From contig JAGHSP010000433.1 of NCBI GenBank assembly GCA_018065815.1, forward strand, positions 1-5,438: a DNA stretch of 5,438 bases, written 5' to 3'. Under the pieces are notes generated by a model that was not told the origin of the DNA, searched no databases, and saw only the letters and a list, made by a program, of their open reading frames with translations. This stretch comes from Candidatus Sodaliphilus limicaballi. GTDB taxonomy: Bacteria > Bacteroidota > Bacteroidia > Bacteroidales > Muribaculaceae. Of this stretch, positions 1 through 5,438 are shown one piece after another (positions within the stretch are counted from its first letter, which is position 1; every line of letters starts with the position of its first letter). The position numbers were made by a program, and so were the translations under genes.

Positions 1-17
1 AATTGATTTTGTCTATT

Positions 18-55
18 AAAAAAGGAGCAAAAAGTGTGCTAATTGTTATTTTTGC
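18..55 (-). terminator. weak candidate intrinsic terminator after the membrane-protein gene
   Basis: Reading the minus strand, GCAAAAA (55-49) can pair with TTTTTGC (33-27) across a 15-nt loop, followed by TCC and a run of six T (23-18). The layout of hairpin then T-run, just downstream of the last gene, fits a terminator. The stem has only two G-C pairs and a long loop, so it would be weak. The remaining bases between 1 and 99 show no credible gene. Confidence 0.3.
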
Positions 56-99
56 GGTTTATTTATGATGCATGGTGGGCGGGACTTGTTGCGTGTGGC

Positions 100-1509
100 T
101 CAAAAACTGCTGCTCAGCACATACCCTGTGGCAAGGGCTACGGCAAGCAGTAGCAAGTAGAACGCATATCCCCACAGTAGGACACGACGGTGAAGGTTGC
201 TGTAAATAAGGGCGATAACATAGACTGCCAGTGCCAGATACATGGGTTGGAAGGGCAAGATGTACCGGCTCACTCCGCCTGCACTGATGTAGGCGATGGC
301 CATGGTGCACACCACGGGCCACCATGCCACGAGGCCTGCGCTCAACGTCTTGCGCCACGATACCAGCAGGTAATAGACGATAGTGAGTCCGCCGCACAAG
401 TACCATCCTGCCCTGATGCGGGGAAAAACGGATTGCCAGGTGGGTTCCTCGGCGCGCCACGGGAACGGGATGATGTACTGGATGCCACAGTTAAAAGGCA
501 GGAAAAGGAGTTTTTTCCACACGGGCAGGTAGAAATATCCGTCCTCCCACCCCATATAGATGGAATGGACGCTGTCGTCCGACACGCCAAACGACTGTGT
601 CATTGCTGCGCCTCCCACCACGTTGTCAACCTGTTGCGACACATTGTAGGTGGTGGAGCATGCCATGCCCAGCAGCCAGGTGGCGCCAGTGATGCCCACC
701 AGCATTGCCAGCGCGGGCTTGCGGTCGCGCCAGCGGGTGATGGCAAGCAGCACGATGCCGAAGGCGGCAAAGTTGATATACTTGGCCCTGACTAGCGCGA
801 GGATAACACATGCCCCGGCATAGAGGGCTATACCCATGGCTGTGCGCCGGCGGGTGTCTTCGTCTTGCAAGATGAGCAGGCCCAGCATTATCATGGTCAT
901 GGACACATAGATGAGTGCTTCTTTCAGGATCACAACGCCTTGCGACAGGAAAAATCCGTGCAGGCACATCAGCGAGATGGCCGTCGTGGCAGCCGTGGCG
1001 GGCTTCATGCGGGTGCGTCCCTTGACCAGCCTGGCGGCAATGCCTCCGCTCATGGCGATGGCTGTGATTGTGAGCGACATGTTCATTGCCACAGGCCACA
1101 CGATGCTCACGCCCAGAACTTTCCATAGCGCCAAGATGATGAGCGGGAAACCGAAAAATGTGGTGAGGGGTTCGGGGCAACGTCCGTCGTAGTGGTGCAG
1201 CGCCCACCTGTAATAGCTGCTCGGGTCGCTCTTGAGCACGGGCATTTCGAGCGTGGCGCCGCTGCCGAGCGATACCGACCACATATAGTCGATGGCGCTT
1301 GCTGCCAGGATGAGCGACACAGCGCACAAAGCCACTGCGGAGTCAGGCGACCACCACGAGCATCGCCTTGCCACAGCGTAGGGCAGCGCAAAGGCAACAG
1401 CAAGCGACGTCACGATGCCAAGCCCATCGGCAAAGCCAAAGGCATTCACCGTGATAACAGCAACGACAATCGCAACAAGCGACAACCCTATGTAGCAATA
1501 ACGGAACAT
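100..1509 (-). CDS. polytopic membrane protein, possibly a GT-C glycosyltransferase or Wzy-like polysaccharide polymerase
   Basis: The 469-aa product has roughly 11 to 14 hydrophobic segments (for example around 3-23, 28-46, 57-74, 136-158, 195-214, 223-240, 243-257, 265-284, 366-384, 392-410, 420-436 and 442-464), so it is an inner-membrane protein. Features recalling GT-C or polymerase proteins are an acidic-aromatic patch after the third segment (KSDPSSYYRW, 93-102), ILKEALIY (194-201), which resembles the K-[DE] motif of bacterial polysaccharide polymerases, a large extracytoplasmic loop (about 285-335) ending near IIPFPWR (346-352), and SRYILPFQP (414-422) near the C-terminus. No catalytic residue can be assigned with certainty. 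ATG at 1509 is the first plausible start; no clear promoter or Shine-Dalgarno precedes it. It is the last gene, 79 nt after the lipoprotein gene, and is probably transcribed with it. An unrelated transporter-like protein cannot be excluded. Confidence 0.6.
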   Translation of the reverse strand: MFRYCYIGLSLVAIVVAVITVNAFGFADGLGIVTSLAVAFALPYAVARRCSWWSPDSAVALCAVSLILAASAIDYMWSVSLGSGATLEMPVLKSDPSSYYRWALHHYDGRCPEPLTTFFGFPLIILALWKVLGVSIVWPVAMNMSLTITAIAMSGGIAARLVKGRTRMKPATAATTAISLMCLHGFFLSQGVVILKEALIYVSMTMIMLGLLILQDEDTRRRTAMGIALYAGACVILALVRAKYINFAAFGIVLLAITRWRDRKPALAMLVGITGATWLLGMACSTTYNVSQQVDNVVGGAAMTQSFGVSDDSVHSIYMGWEDGYFYLPVWKKLLFLPFNCGIQYIIPFPWRAEEPTWQSVFPRIRAGWYLCGGLTIVYYLLVSWRKTLSAGLVAWWPVVCTMAIAYISAGGVSRYILPFQPMYLALAVYVIALIYSNLHRRVLLWGYAFYLLLLAVALATGYVLSSSF

Positions 1510-1523
1510 AATTCTAAAAAAAC

Positions 1524-1590
1524 CGAAATATCGAAATATCCTAAAATCTTAAACCCTTAAACCCTTAAACCTTTAAACCCTTAAACCTTT
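1524..1590. repeat. 8-bp tandem repeat array in the intergenic gap
   Basis: Five exact units of AAACCYTT run from 1551 to 1590 (C or T at one position). The same 8-nt phase continues leftward through a decayed unit, AAAATCTT (1543-1550), and two copies of CGAAATAT (1524-1531 and 1532-1539). On the transcribed strand it reads AAGGGTTT or AAAGGTTT, with three GGG and two GG runs spaced evenly. The array fills most of the gap between the lipoprotein gene's stop and the membrane-protein gene's start, so a change in copy number would change that spacing without altering either protein. The remaining bases, 1510-1523, are A-rich on the plus strand and show no promoter match. Confidence 0.85.
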
Positions 1591-2032
1591 ACTTCCCCCA
1601 TTTCTTGAGGTGGTAGCGATAAGTGTGGCCGTTGGTCGAAGGCAGCGTGAGCACGAGGTCCTTGCCGCTGTGCGACTCCACCTTGAAGCGGTTCACGGCG
1701 TCCTTGCTCATGTCGATGCCATAGAGGTGCACCCACACGAGTCGCTCGTCGGGGAAGGTGATGTTAATCTCGTTGCCGAGGTCTTCCCAGCGGCCCACGG
1801 TCTGCATCTCGGTGTGCATCTCGTCGGTGTAGCGCAGCTGGAACACCGTGCTCTGGAACTGGAAGAAGTTGGTGCCCATGTAGCCGTCTATGGGACTGCC
1901 GTCCATATCGACCTGCTCCACGTGCCATGTGCCGAACCACATGCCTATGTCGCCGTTGTTGTGTGTGCACGATGTCATTGCGAGCATCGATGCAACCATT
2001 ATCACGAGTGTATAGATAGTCTTTTTCATCAT
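1589..2032 (-). CDS. small lipocalin-like lipoprotein of unknown function
   Basis: The 147-aa product has a lipoprotein signal: Lys3-Lys4, a hydrophobic stretch (residues 6-19) and a lipobox-like MTSC with Cys22 as the lipidated residue. Met at -3 is tolerable but not the best match. The mature part has a GTW motif (34-36) at the start of a predicted beta-rich domain and repeated short strands (FFQFQSTVFQLRY 56-68, EINITF 88-93, LVWVHLYGI 98-106, DLVLTL 125-130, YRYHLKKW 138-145). This is the usual look of lipocalin-like lipoproteins in Bacteroidales. ATG codons at 2032 and 2029 are both possible starts; the first overlaps the stop of the Wzi-like gene as TAATG, which suggests reinitiation by the same ribosome. 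Co-expression with an outer-membrane barrel makes a periplasm-facing or surface accessory role plausible. No ligand can be deduced. The stop codon lies in the first unit of the downstream 8-bp repeat. Confidence 0.75.
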   Translation of the reverse strand: MMKKTIYTLVIMVASMLAMTSCTHNNGDIGMWFGTWHVEQVDMDGSPIDGYMGTNFFQFQSTVFQLRYTDEMHTEMQTVGRWEDLGNEINITFPDERLVWVHLYGIDMSKDAVNRFKVESHSGKDLVLTLPSTNGHTYRYHLKKWGK

Positions 2033-3588
2033 TATTTCTTGCCAAAAGTGAAGTTTCCGCTATATTTTACCACGAGTTGTGCACCCACGTTGTTGCCAGT
2101 GAGAGTGCCGTGGTCCATTGCCAGGCGCAGGCTGGCTGAGAGCCCATTCAGTTTGCTGCCGTCGGGGGCATGCCACTGGCACTCGGCCATGAGCGAAGTG
2201 GCTGTGACCGGCTCGATGCGGGGCACAAACGGTGTTCCCCACGACTTGCGGTACGATGCCATGACGCGATATTGCCACAGTTTCAAGCGGTCGATGTCAC
2301 CGCGCACACCCATGTGGAAGCCGCGCATCATGTTGTCGGCAAAGCGGGTGTAGCCGTCAAGGTTGTAAATGGGGCTCTGTATCATGGGCGAACCGATGCT
2401 CATGCCCAGGTGGTGGTAGCCGTTGAAGGCATAGTTGTTGTAGTAGTCGTCGGCACCGGTAGCCTTCTCGGTGAGAGGTGTGCCCTCGTGGTCGGCGGGA
2501 GCATAGTGGATGGGGCCGCTCTGGTTGGTAAAGTCAAAATACTCAACAACGATGCTCCTGACGTGTGAGCCCCAAGCCAAATTGCAGTATTCAATGCCAT
2601 AGAGACCGTCAAAGCCGTTGAGCTTGCCTATGCCCGAGCCGTCTTCCCAGGGCGACTGCCAGTAGAGGCGCACCTTGTTGTCGCGGTTAATGTTCACGTC
2701 GAGCGCCGCGTCCCACGAGCCCAGATGGTTGCCCTCGTAGTAGTTGTTGTCGCCCGCGCTGCCGCCGCTGCCGGGGATGAGCGCCTTGAAGAATGCCTCG
2801 GCGTTGGCCTTCTGCTTTATGGTCTCGGTCACCTTGCCGTTCTCACGCACGACGCGGGTGCCGCCAAACTGGCAAGCCGCCTGCATGCCCACGGTGAACG
2901 CAACGCGCTTGTCGGGGTTGGTGCGCAGGTACAGGTTCTTGTAGTTCATCCAGTAGCCGGTGGTGGTGAAGTGGTTAAACCGGTTGTCGTGGTTGTTGAT
3001 CCAGTTCTTGTCCATTGCCTTGTAGTAGCCCACCTCGCCCTTGATTTGTAGCCATTTCTTGGTCAGAGGAATGTTCTGGAAATCAACGAATCCCGCTCTC
3101 AGCCCGGGCATAGGGCGTGAATTGCCGCTGCGGGTGAGGTCGCCGCTGCCGAGTTCGTTGCTCACGATTGCCGACTCGGGCGTGGGAGCCTGTCCCAGTG
3201 TGGCAAACACACCGCGGTACTTGCCCTCGACATAGGCGTGCTGCACCCAGGCGCGAGCCGGGTGCTGGGGATTGTTATATTGCAGTCCCAGGCCATCGAC
3301 CCACGTTGCATAGTTGGCGGTTGAACTCCATCCTGCCACAAGGGTCATGCCAGCACCCCACGACAGGCGGCGGCTGGTGTCGAGATTGCGATACACTTTG
3401 CCAAAAGCCAGAGTCGAGTTGGGCTGTGTGAACATGCCTTCTTGGTTGGCCATGATGTAATGCGGAGCCATGTCGCCGCTGCCGGCGTTGATTATCGCTC
3501 CCGCCTCGTAGTGTACCGACGTTGAGTCTTGCGCCACACCAGTGAGTGCAGCGGCAGCAAGCATGGTGATTATGAGAGATTTCTTCAT
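2032..3588 (-). CDS. Wzi-like capsule-assembly family outer-membrane beta-barrel protein
   Basis: The 518-aa product begins with a Sec signal peptide (KK, then hydrophobic residues 4-18, with a GVA signal-peptidase site near 17-19). The rest is rich in alternating aromatic and polar strands, as in outer-membrane barrels, and ends in an amphipathic strand around 503-516 (LVVKYSGNFTF). Segments resembling Bacteroidota Wzi-family proteins are RSGNSRPMPGLRAGF (153-167), EGNHLGSWDAALDV (285-298), VEYFDFTNQSGPIHY (348-362) and DDYYNNYAF...YHHLGMSIGSP (380-401). E. coli Wzi is an outer-membrane lectin that anchors capsule; the Bacteroidota relatives are longer and mostly uncharacterised. It starts 3 nt after the N-acyltransferase stop and ends in TAATG, shared with the lipoprotein gene, so it sits inside the operon. 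No capsule cluster is visible in the window, so its glycan ligand is unknown. The Wzi assignment rests on remembered motif resemblance; the barrel and outer-membrane location are firmer. Confidence 0.75.
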   Translation of the reverse strand: MKKSLIITMLAAAALTGVAQDSTSVHYEAGAIINAGSGDMAPHYIMANQEGMFTQPNSTLAFGKVYRNLDTSRRLSWGAGMTLVAGWSSTANYATWVDGLGLQYNNPQHPARAWVQHAYVEGKYRGVFATLGQAPTPESAIVSNELGSGDLTRSGNSRPMPGLRAGFVDFQNIPLTKKWLQIKGEVGYYKAMDKNWINNHDNRFNHFTTTGYWMNYKNLYLRTNPDKRVAFTVGMQAACQFGGTRVVRENGKVTETIKQKANAEAFFKALIPGSGGSAGDNNYYEGNHLGSWDAALDVNINRDNKVRLYWQSPWEDGSGIGKLNGFDGLYGIEYCNLAWGSHVRSIVVEYFDFTNQSGPIHYAPADHEGTPLTEKATGADDYYNNYAFNGYHHLGMSIGSPMIQSPIYNLDGYTRFADNMMRGFHMGVRGDIDRLKLWQYRVMASYRKSWGTPFVPRIEPVTATSLMAECQWHAPDGSKLNGLSASLRLAMDHGTLTGNNVGAQLVVKYSGNFTFGKK

Positions 3589-3591
3589 ATC

Positions 3592-4560
3592 TTATAGTTT
3601 CAGTTTATATGCTAAATAACGTTTGAGGTAATACAAGCTCGTCTTGAACGAGTCGATGTGGCGGCTCTTCTTGCCCTCGGCTATCTCGTTGATCTTGATG
3701 AAGATGCCTGTCTCTTCCACCTCGCCAAACTCGTGGTTGATGGCAGTGCCGAAGACCTTCATCGTGGGCGACAGCGCCATGTAGGCGTTGACCAGCGGCG
3801 GGATGTTGATGCCATGCTTGCGAATGAAGGCGTTGAGCACCTTGTAGTCGGCCTTGAAATCATCGCCCTTGAAGAAACTGTCTCCTCCGGGGGCTACGCC
3901 GCTCAATGGCTCTATGGGAGTGACCAGGTGGTCACGGTCGGGGAAATAAATGCGCAGGAACTCCAGCAGGCGGTCGCGGCACTCGCGGTCATAACTGGGA
4001 TACATCGTCATCTTGCCGAAGAAATACTCAATCTCGGGGTGGATCACGCTCAGCGCACCCAGGCCGTCCCACAAGTTGTCGAGCGCATAAAGAGCCTTGT
4101 TGCCGGCACGCGTGCTCTGGTAGTCGAGGCTCACAAACGAGCGGCCCAGCTCGATGGTGCGGGGCAGGTATTCGTCGATAAACCGTTGTGAGAACCTGAA
4201 CATGTGTGACATGGCAATGCGCAAGTCGCCACCCGCGTCGCGCACCATGTCGTTGCCCATGATGAAGCGGTAGGCCCCCACGATGTCACGCTTGTCGGGG
4301 TTCCACACCAGCAGTTGCTTGCAGGGAACCTCCATCGTGTCAAACTCGTCGATGTCGCACGCCTTCCCCGTGCCACCGCCGCCGGCGCGGAACGCAATCT
4401 CGCGCAGTCGCCCCAGCTCGCGCATCGTGTGCGGCGCGCAGTGGGCATCCACCACATAGATGAGGTTGCCCGCCTTGTTGGTCTCGCGCAGCAAGCGCTC
4501 CTCGGTGAGCTCGGCCTCGATGAGGGCAGGGTTTACAGCATCAATAACGGTTTCATTCAT
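3592..4560 (-). CDS. glsB: OlsB/GlsB-like N-acyltransferase (GNAT-fold, hemolysin family), probable first enzyme of glycine lipid synthesis
   Basis: The 322-aa product is expected to transfer a 3-hydroxy fatty acyl group from acyl-ACP to the amino group of an amino acid, giving the mono-acylated lipid that the upstream O-acyltransferase completes. OlsB-family landmarks appear in order: LREIAFRAGGGGTGK (52-66), the acidic DIDEFD (69-74) followed by Cys80 and the strand QLLVW (82-86), VGAYRF (94-99), ELGRSFVSLDYQS (137-149), LWDGLGAL (163-170), and a C-terminal block IPPLVNAYMALSP (253-265) with FGEVEETGIFI (278-288). There is no signal peptide or membrane segment, so it should act at the inner face of the membrane. 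Translation is probably coupled to the upstream gene through the ATGA overlap; no Shine-Dalgarno is visible. It stops 3 nt before the Wzi-like gene. In B. thetaiotaomicron the glycine-lipid genes are glsB and glsA. The family call is strong, and glycine as substrate is inferred. Confidence 0.87.
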   Translation of the reverse strand: MNETVIDAVNPALIEAELTEERLLRETNKAGNLIYVVDAHCAPHTMRELGRLREIAFRAGGGGTGKACDIDEFDTMEVPCKQLLVWNPDKRDIVGAYRFIMGNDMVRDAGGDLRIAMSHMFRFSQRFIDEYLPRTIELGRSFVSLDYQSTRAGNKALYALDNLWDGLGALSVIHPEIEYFFGKMTMYPSYDRECRDRLLEFLRIYFPDRDHLVTPIEPLSGVAPGGDSFFKGDDFKADYKVLNAFIRKHGINIPPLVNAYMALSPTMKVFGTAINHEFGEVEETGIFIKINEIAEGKKSRHIDSFKTSLYYLKRYLAYKLKL

Positions 4561-5387
4561 AGTGCGGTGTTTTTTAAGTTATACACAATGTCGCGCAGGC
4601 GGGCAGCCTGGTCGAGCGGATGGGCAGTGTCGAGCGTGTCGCAGGCAATGGGCTTGCCCACGGTGATGTGCAGCGTTGCGCCGCGCTGCTTGAACATCTC
4701 GTCGGGCAGATACAGCATCTCAATGTTGAACTTGATGCCCAGGCGTTTGCGCCACTGCGCTAGGCGGTAGAAGAAGCGCGAGTTGTGCGCATCTACATGC
4801 ACAGGCACGACATCCCGCTTGTCGCTCGCAGCGCGCATCACCACATGCTTGTTCCACTTGAGGTCGGCCACGGTGCCGTCAGGCATCAGACGCGAGCACA
4901 ACCCTGCCGGGAACGTGAGCATCTGCTTGTCGCCGCGGTATTCGTCGTCGATGAGCTTTGCAACCTCGCGCGACTGACGGCCGAACTTATTCACGGGCAG
5001 GAACACGTCGCCCAGGGGCTTCACCATCATGAGCAAGTCATTGACCAGGAAACGTATGCGCCCGTCATAGCGCTTGCCCACGAGCGAGATGAGCGCAAGG
5101 CCGTCGAGACCGCCAAGCGGGTGGTTGGCCACAAAGACATAACGCTGGCCCGCATGCAGGTGCTCCATGCCAGTGGCATGCACCTTGATGTCCAGCTCAT
5201 CGAGCACAAACTGCGCAAACTCCACGCCAGTCAGCCCATGGCTACGGCGCAGCATGTCATTAAGTTCGTCCTGATGCACAGTGCGTTCAAGCCACCTCAC
5301 TACCCAGCCAGGGATGAGGCGGTAATAGCGTGCCGCACGATTGCGCAACACAGCGTCAACATCTATTTTCAGCACTTCGTCGCTCAT
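4557..5387 (-). CDS. glsA: PlsC/hemolysin-type lysophospholipid-like O-acyltransferase, probable second enzyme of glycine (amino-acid) lipid synthesis
   Basis: The 276-aa product probably adds the second, ester-linked acyl chain to an N-acylated amino acid at the cytoplasmic membrane, as GlsA/OlsA-type enzymes do. The PlsC-like core is visible. The catalytic block is NHPLGGLD, with His89 and Asp95. LPVNKFGRQSR (130-140) follows, then FPAGLCSR (159-166), which corresponds to the FPEGTRS substrate motif. VGKPI (243-247) closes the core. The His-Asp spacing is five residues rather than the classical four. I chose ATG at 5387. The reading frame extends to a TTG at 5399, but that codon lies inside the promoter -7 element. 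The stop overlaps the next gene's start (ATGA), and that gene encodes the matching N-acyltransferase, which supports the assignment. Family membership is confident. The symbol and the amino acid used (glycine) are inferred from Bacteroides. A general acyl-glycerophosphate acyltransferase is the alternative. Confidence 0.85.
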   Translation of the reverse strand: MSDEVLKIDVDAVLRNRAARYYRLIPGWVVRWLERTVHQDELNDMLRRSHGLTGVEFAQFVLDELDIKVHATGMEHLHAGQRYVFVANHPLGGLDGLALISLVGKRYDGRIRFLVNDLLMMVKPLGDVFLPVNKFGRQSREVAKLIDDEYRGDKQMLTFPAGLCSRLMPDGTVADLKWNKHVVMRAASDKRDVVPVHVDAHNSRFFYRLAQWRKRLGIKFNIEMLYLPDEMFKQRGATLHITVGKPIACDTLDTAHPLDQAARLRDIVYNLKNTAL

Positions 5388-5407
5388 TGTAACTTGCAAA
5401 GTTACAA
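5387..5407. promoter_or_regulatory. 8-bp perfect inverted repeat over the -7 box and start site (possible operator)
   Basis: TTGTAACT (5387-5394) and AGTTACAA (5400-5407) are perfect inverted copies separated by 5 nt (TGCAA). The dyad covers the -7 element and the predicted transcription start, and its left arm ends on the first base of the ATG at 5387. It could be a repressor-binding site. It could also be partly accidental, because the right arm contains most of the -7 motif itself. Only the symmetry is seen directly. Confidence 0.4.
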
Positions 5408-5428
5408 CTTTTTCACAAAGAATACAAA
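5397..5428 (-). promoter_or_regulatory. Bacteroidota-type sigma-70 promoter for the operon
   Basis: On the minus strand, TTTG (5428-5425) is followed after exactly 20 nt by TAACTTTG (5404-5397). This fits the Bacteroidota consensus, a -33 TTTG and a -7 TAnnTTTG, with no mismatch. Transcription should start only about 4 to 8 nt after the -7 element, near 5393-5389, leaving a leader of at most a few bases before ATG 5387. This supports that ATG over the TTG at 5399, which lies within the -7 box. Confidence 0.8.
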
Positions 5429-5438
5429 TGAACGTAAC

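Noticed and set aside
66..161. A short plus-strand open frame beginning ATGATG at 66.
   Set aside because: It is about 31 codons, overlaps the 3' end of the membrane-protein gene in antisense, and lacks a matching Bacteroidota promoter or a recognisable product.
190..795. A 201-codon open frame on the plus strand opposite the membrane-protein gene.
   Set aside because: The translation is rich in His, Cys and Gln with no recognisable domain. The minus-strand frame instead gives a coherent many-pass membrane protein.
1551..1590. Resemblance of the repeat to eukaryotic telomere DNA (CCCTAAA).
   Set aside because: The unit is 8 bp (CCCTTAAA-like), the array is short and lies between two genes of a bacterial operon, so contamination or a chromosome end is unlikely.
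1610..2353. A 247-codon open frame on the plus strand spanning the 3' end of the Wzi-like gene and the lipoprotein gene.
   Set aside because: It lies antisense to two well-supported genes, gives a Val/His/Ala-rich sequence without domains, and is expected from G/C-rich third codon positions on the opposite strand.
3920..3935. A perfect 7-bp inverted repeat with a 2-nt spacer (GTGACCA, GG, TGGTCAC).
   Set aside because: It lies deep inside the N-acyltransferase coding region, far from any start or promoter, and one such short palindrome is expected by chance in several kilobases.
3658..4191. A 177-codon open frame on the plus strand opposite the N-acyltransferase gene.
   Set aside because: It is fully antisense to a gene with clear OlsB-family motifs and has no domain or promoter of its own.
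4363..4386. A P-loop-like glycine run, AGGGGTGKA, in the N-acyltransferase (residues 59-67).
   Set aside because: The Ser or Thr required after GK in a Walker A motif is Ala here, and the run sits where OlsB-like proteins of Bacteroidota have a similar glycine-rich loop.

Overview
The window looks like chromosomal DNA of a Bacteroidota member, most likely order Bacteroidales (Muribaculaceae- or Prevotella-like; the family is a guess). Three things support this. The only clear promoter has the Bacteroidota form (TTTG, 20 nt, TAnnTTTG). No gene has a convincing Shine-Dalgarno sequence. The protein set (paired glycine-lipid-type acyltransferases, a Wzi-like outer-membrane protein and a small lipocalin-like lipoprotein) is typical of that phylum.

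All five credible genes lie on the minus strand, so the window reads right to left as one probable operon. From the promoter at about 5428-5397 the order is: (1) a PlsC/hemolysin-type O-acyltransferase, 5387-4557; (2) an OlsB/GlsB-type N-acyltransferase, 4560-3592, joined to gene 1 by an ATGA stop/start overlap; (3) a Wzi-like outer-membrane beta-barrel protein, 3588-2032, 3 nt after gene 2; (4) a lipocalin-like lipoprotein, 2032-1589, joined to gene 3 by a TAATG overlap; (5) after a 79-nt gap filled largely by an 8-bp tandem repeat, a polytopic membrane protein of glycosyltransferase-C/polysaccharide-polymerase type, 1509-100. The last 99 bases at the left end hold no gene, only a weak terminator-like hairpin.

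Genes 1 and 2 together should make an N-acylated, O-acylated amino-acid lipid (glycine lipid in Bacteroides). Genes 3 to 5 all point to the cell surface: an outer-membrane barrel, a lipoprotein and a possible glycan polymerase or transferase. The arrangement suggests that aminolipid synthesis and outer-surface polysaccharide handling are expressed together. This is inference from gene order.

The most notable signals are the first gene's promoter, which leaves almost no 5' leader and carries a perfect 8-bp dyad touching the start codon; the coupled split pair that mirrors the domain order of fused OlsF enzymes; and the telomere-like 8-bp repeat before gene 5. I saw no rRNA, tRNA, CRISPR array, insertion sequence or attachment site.
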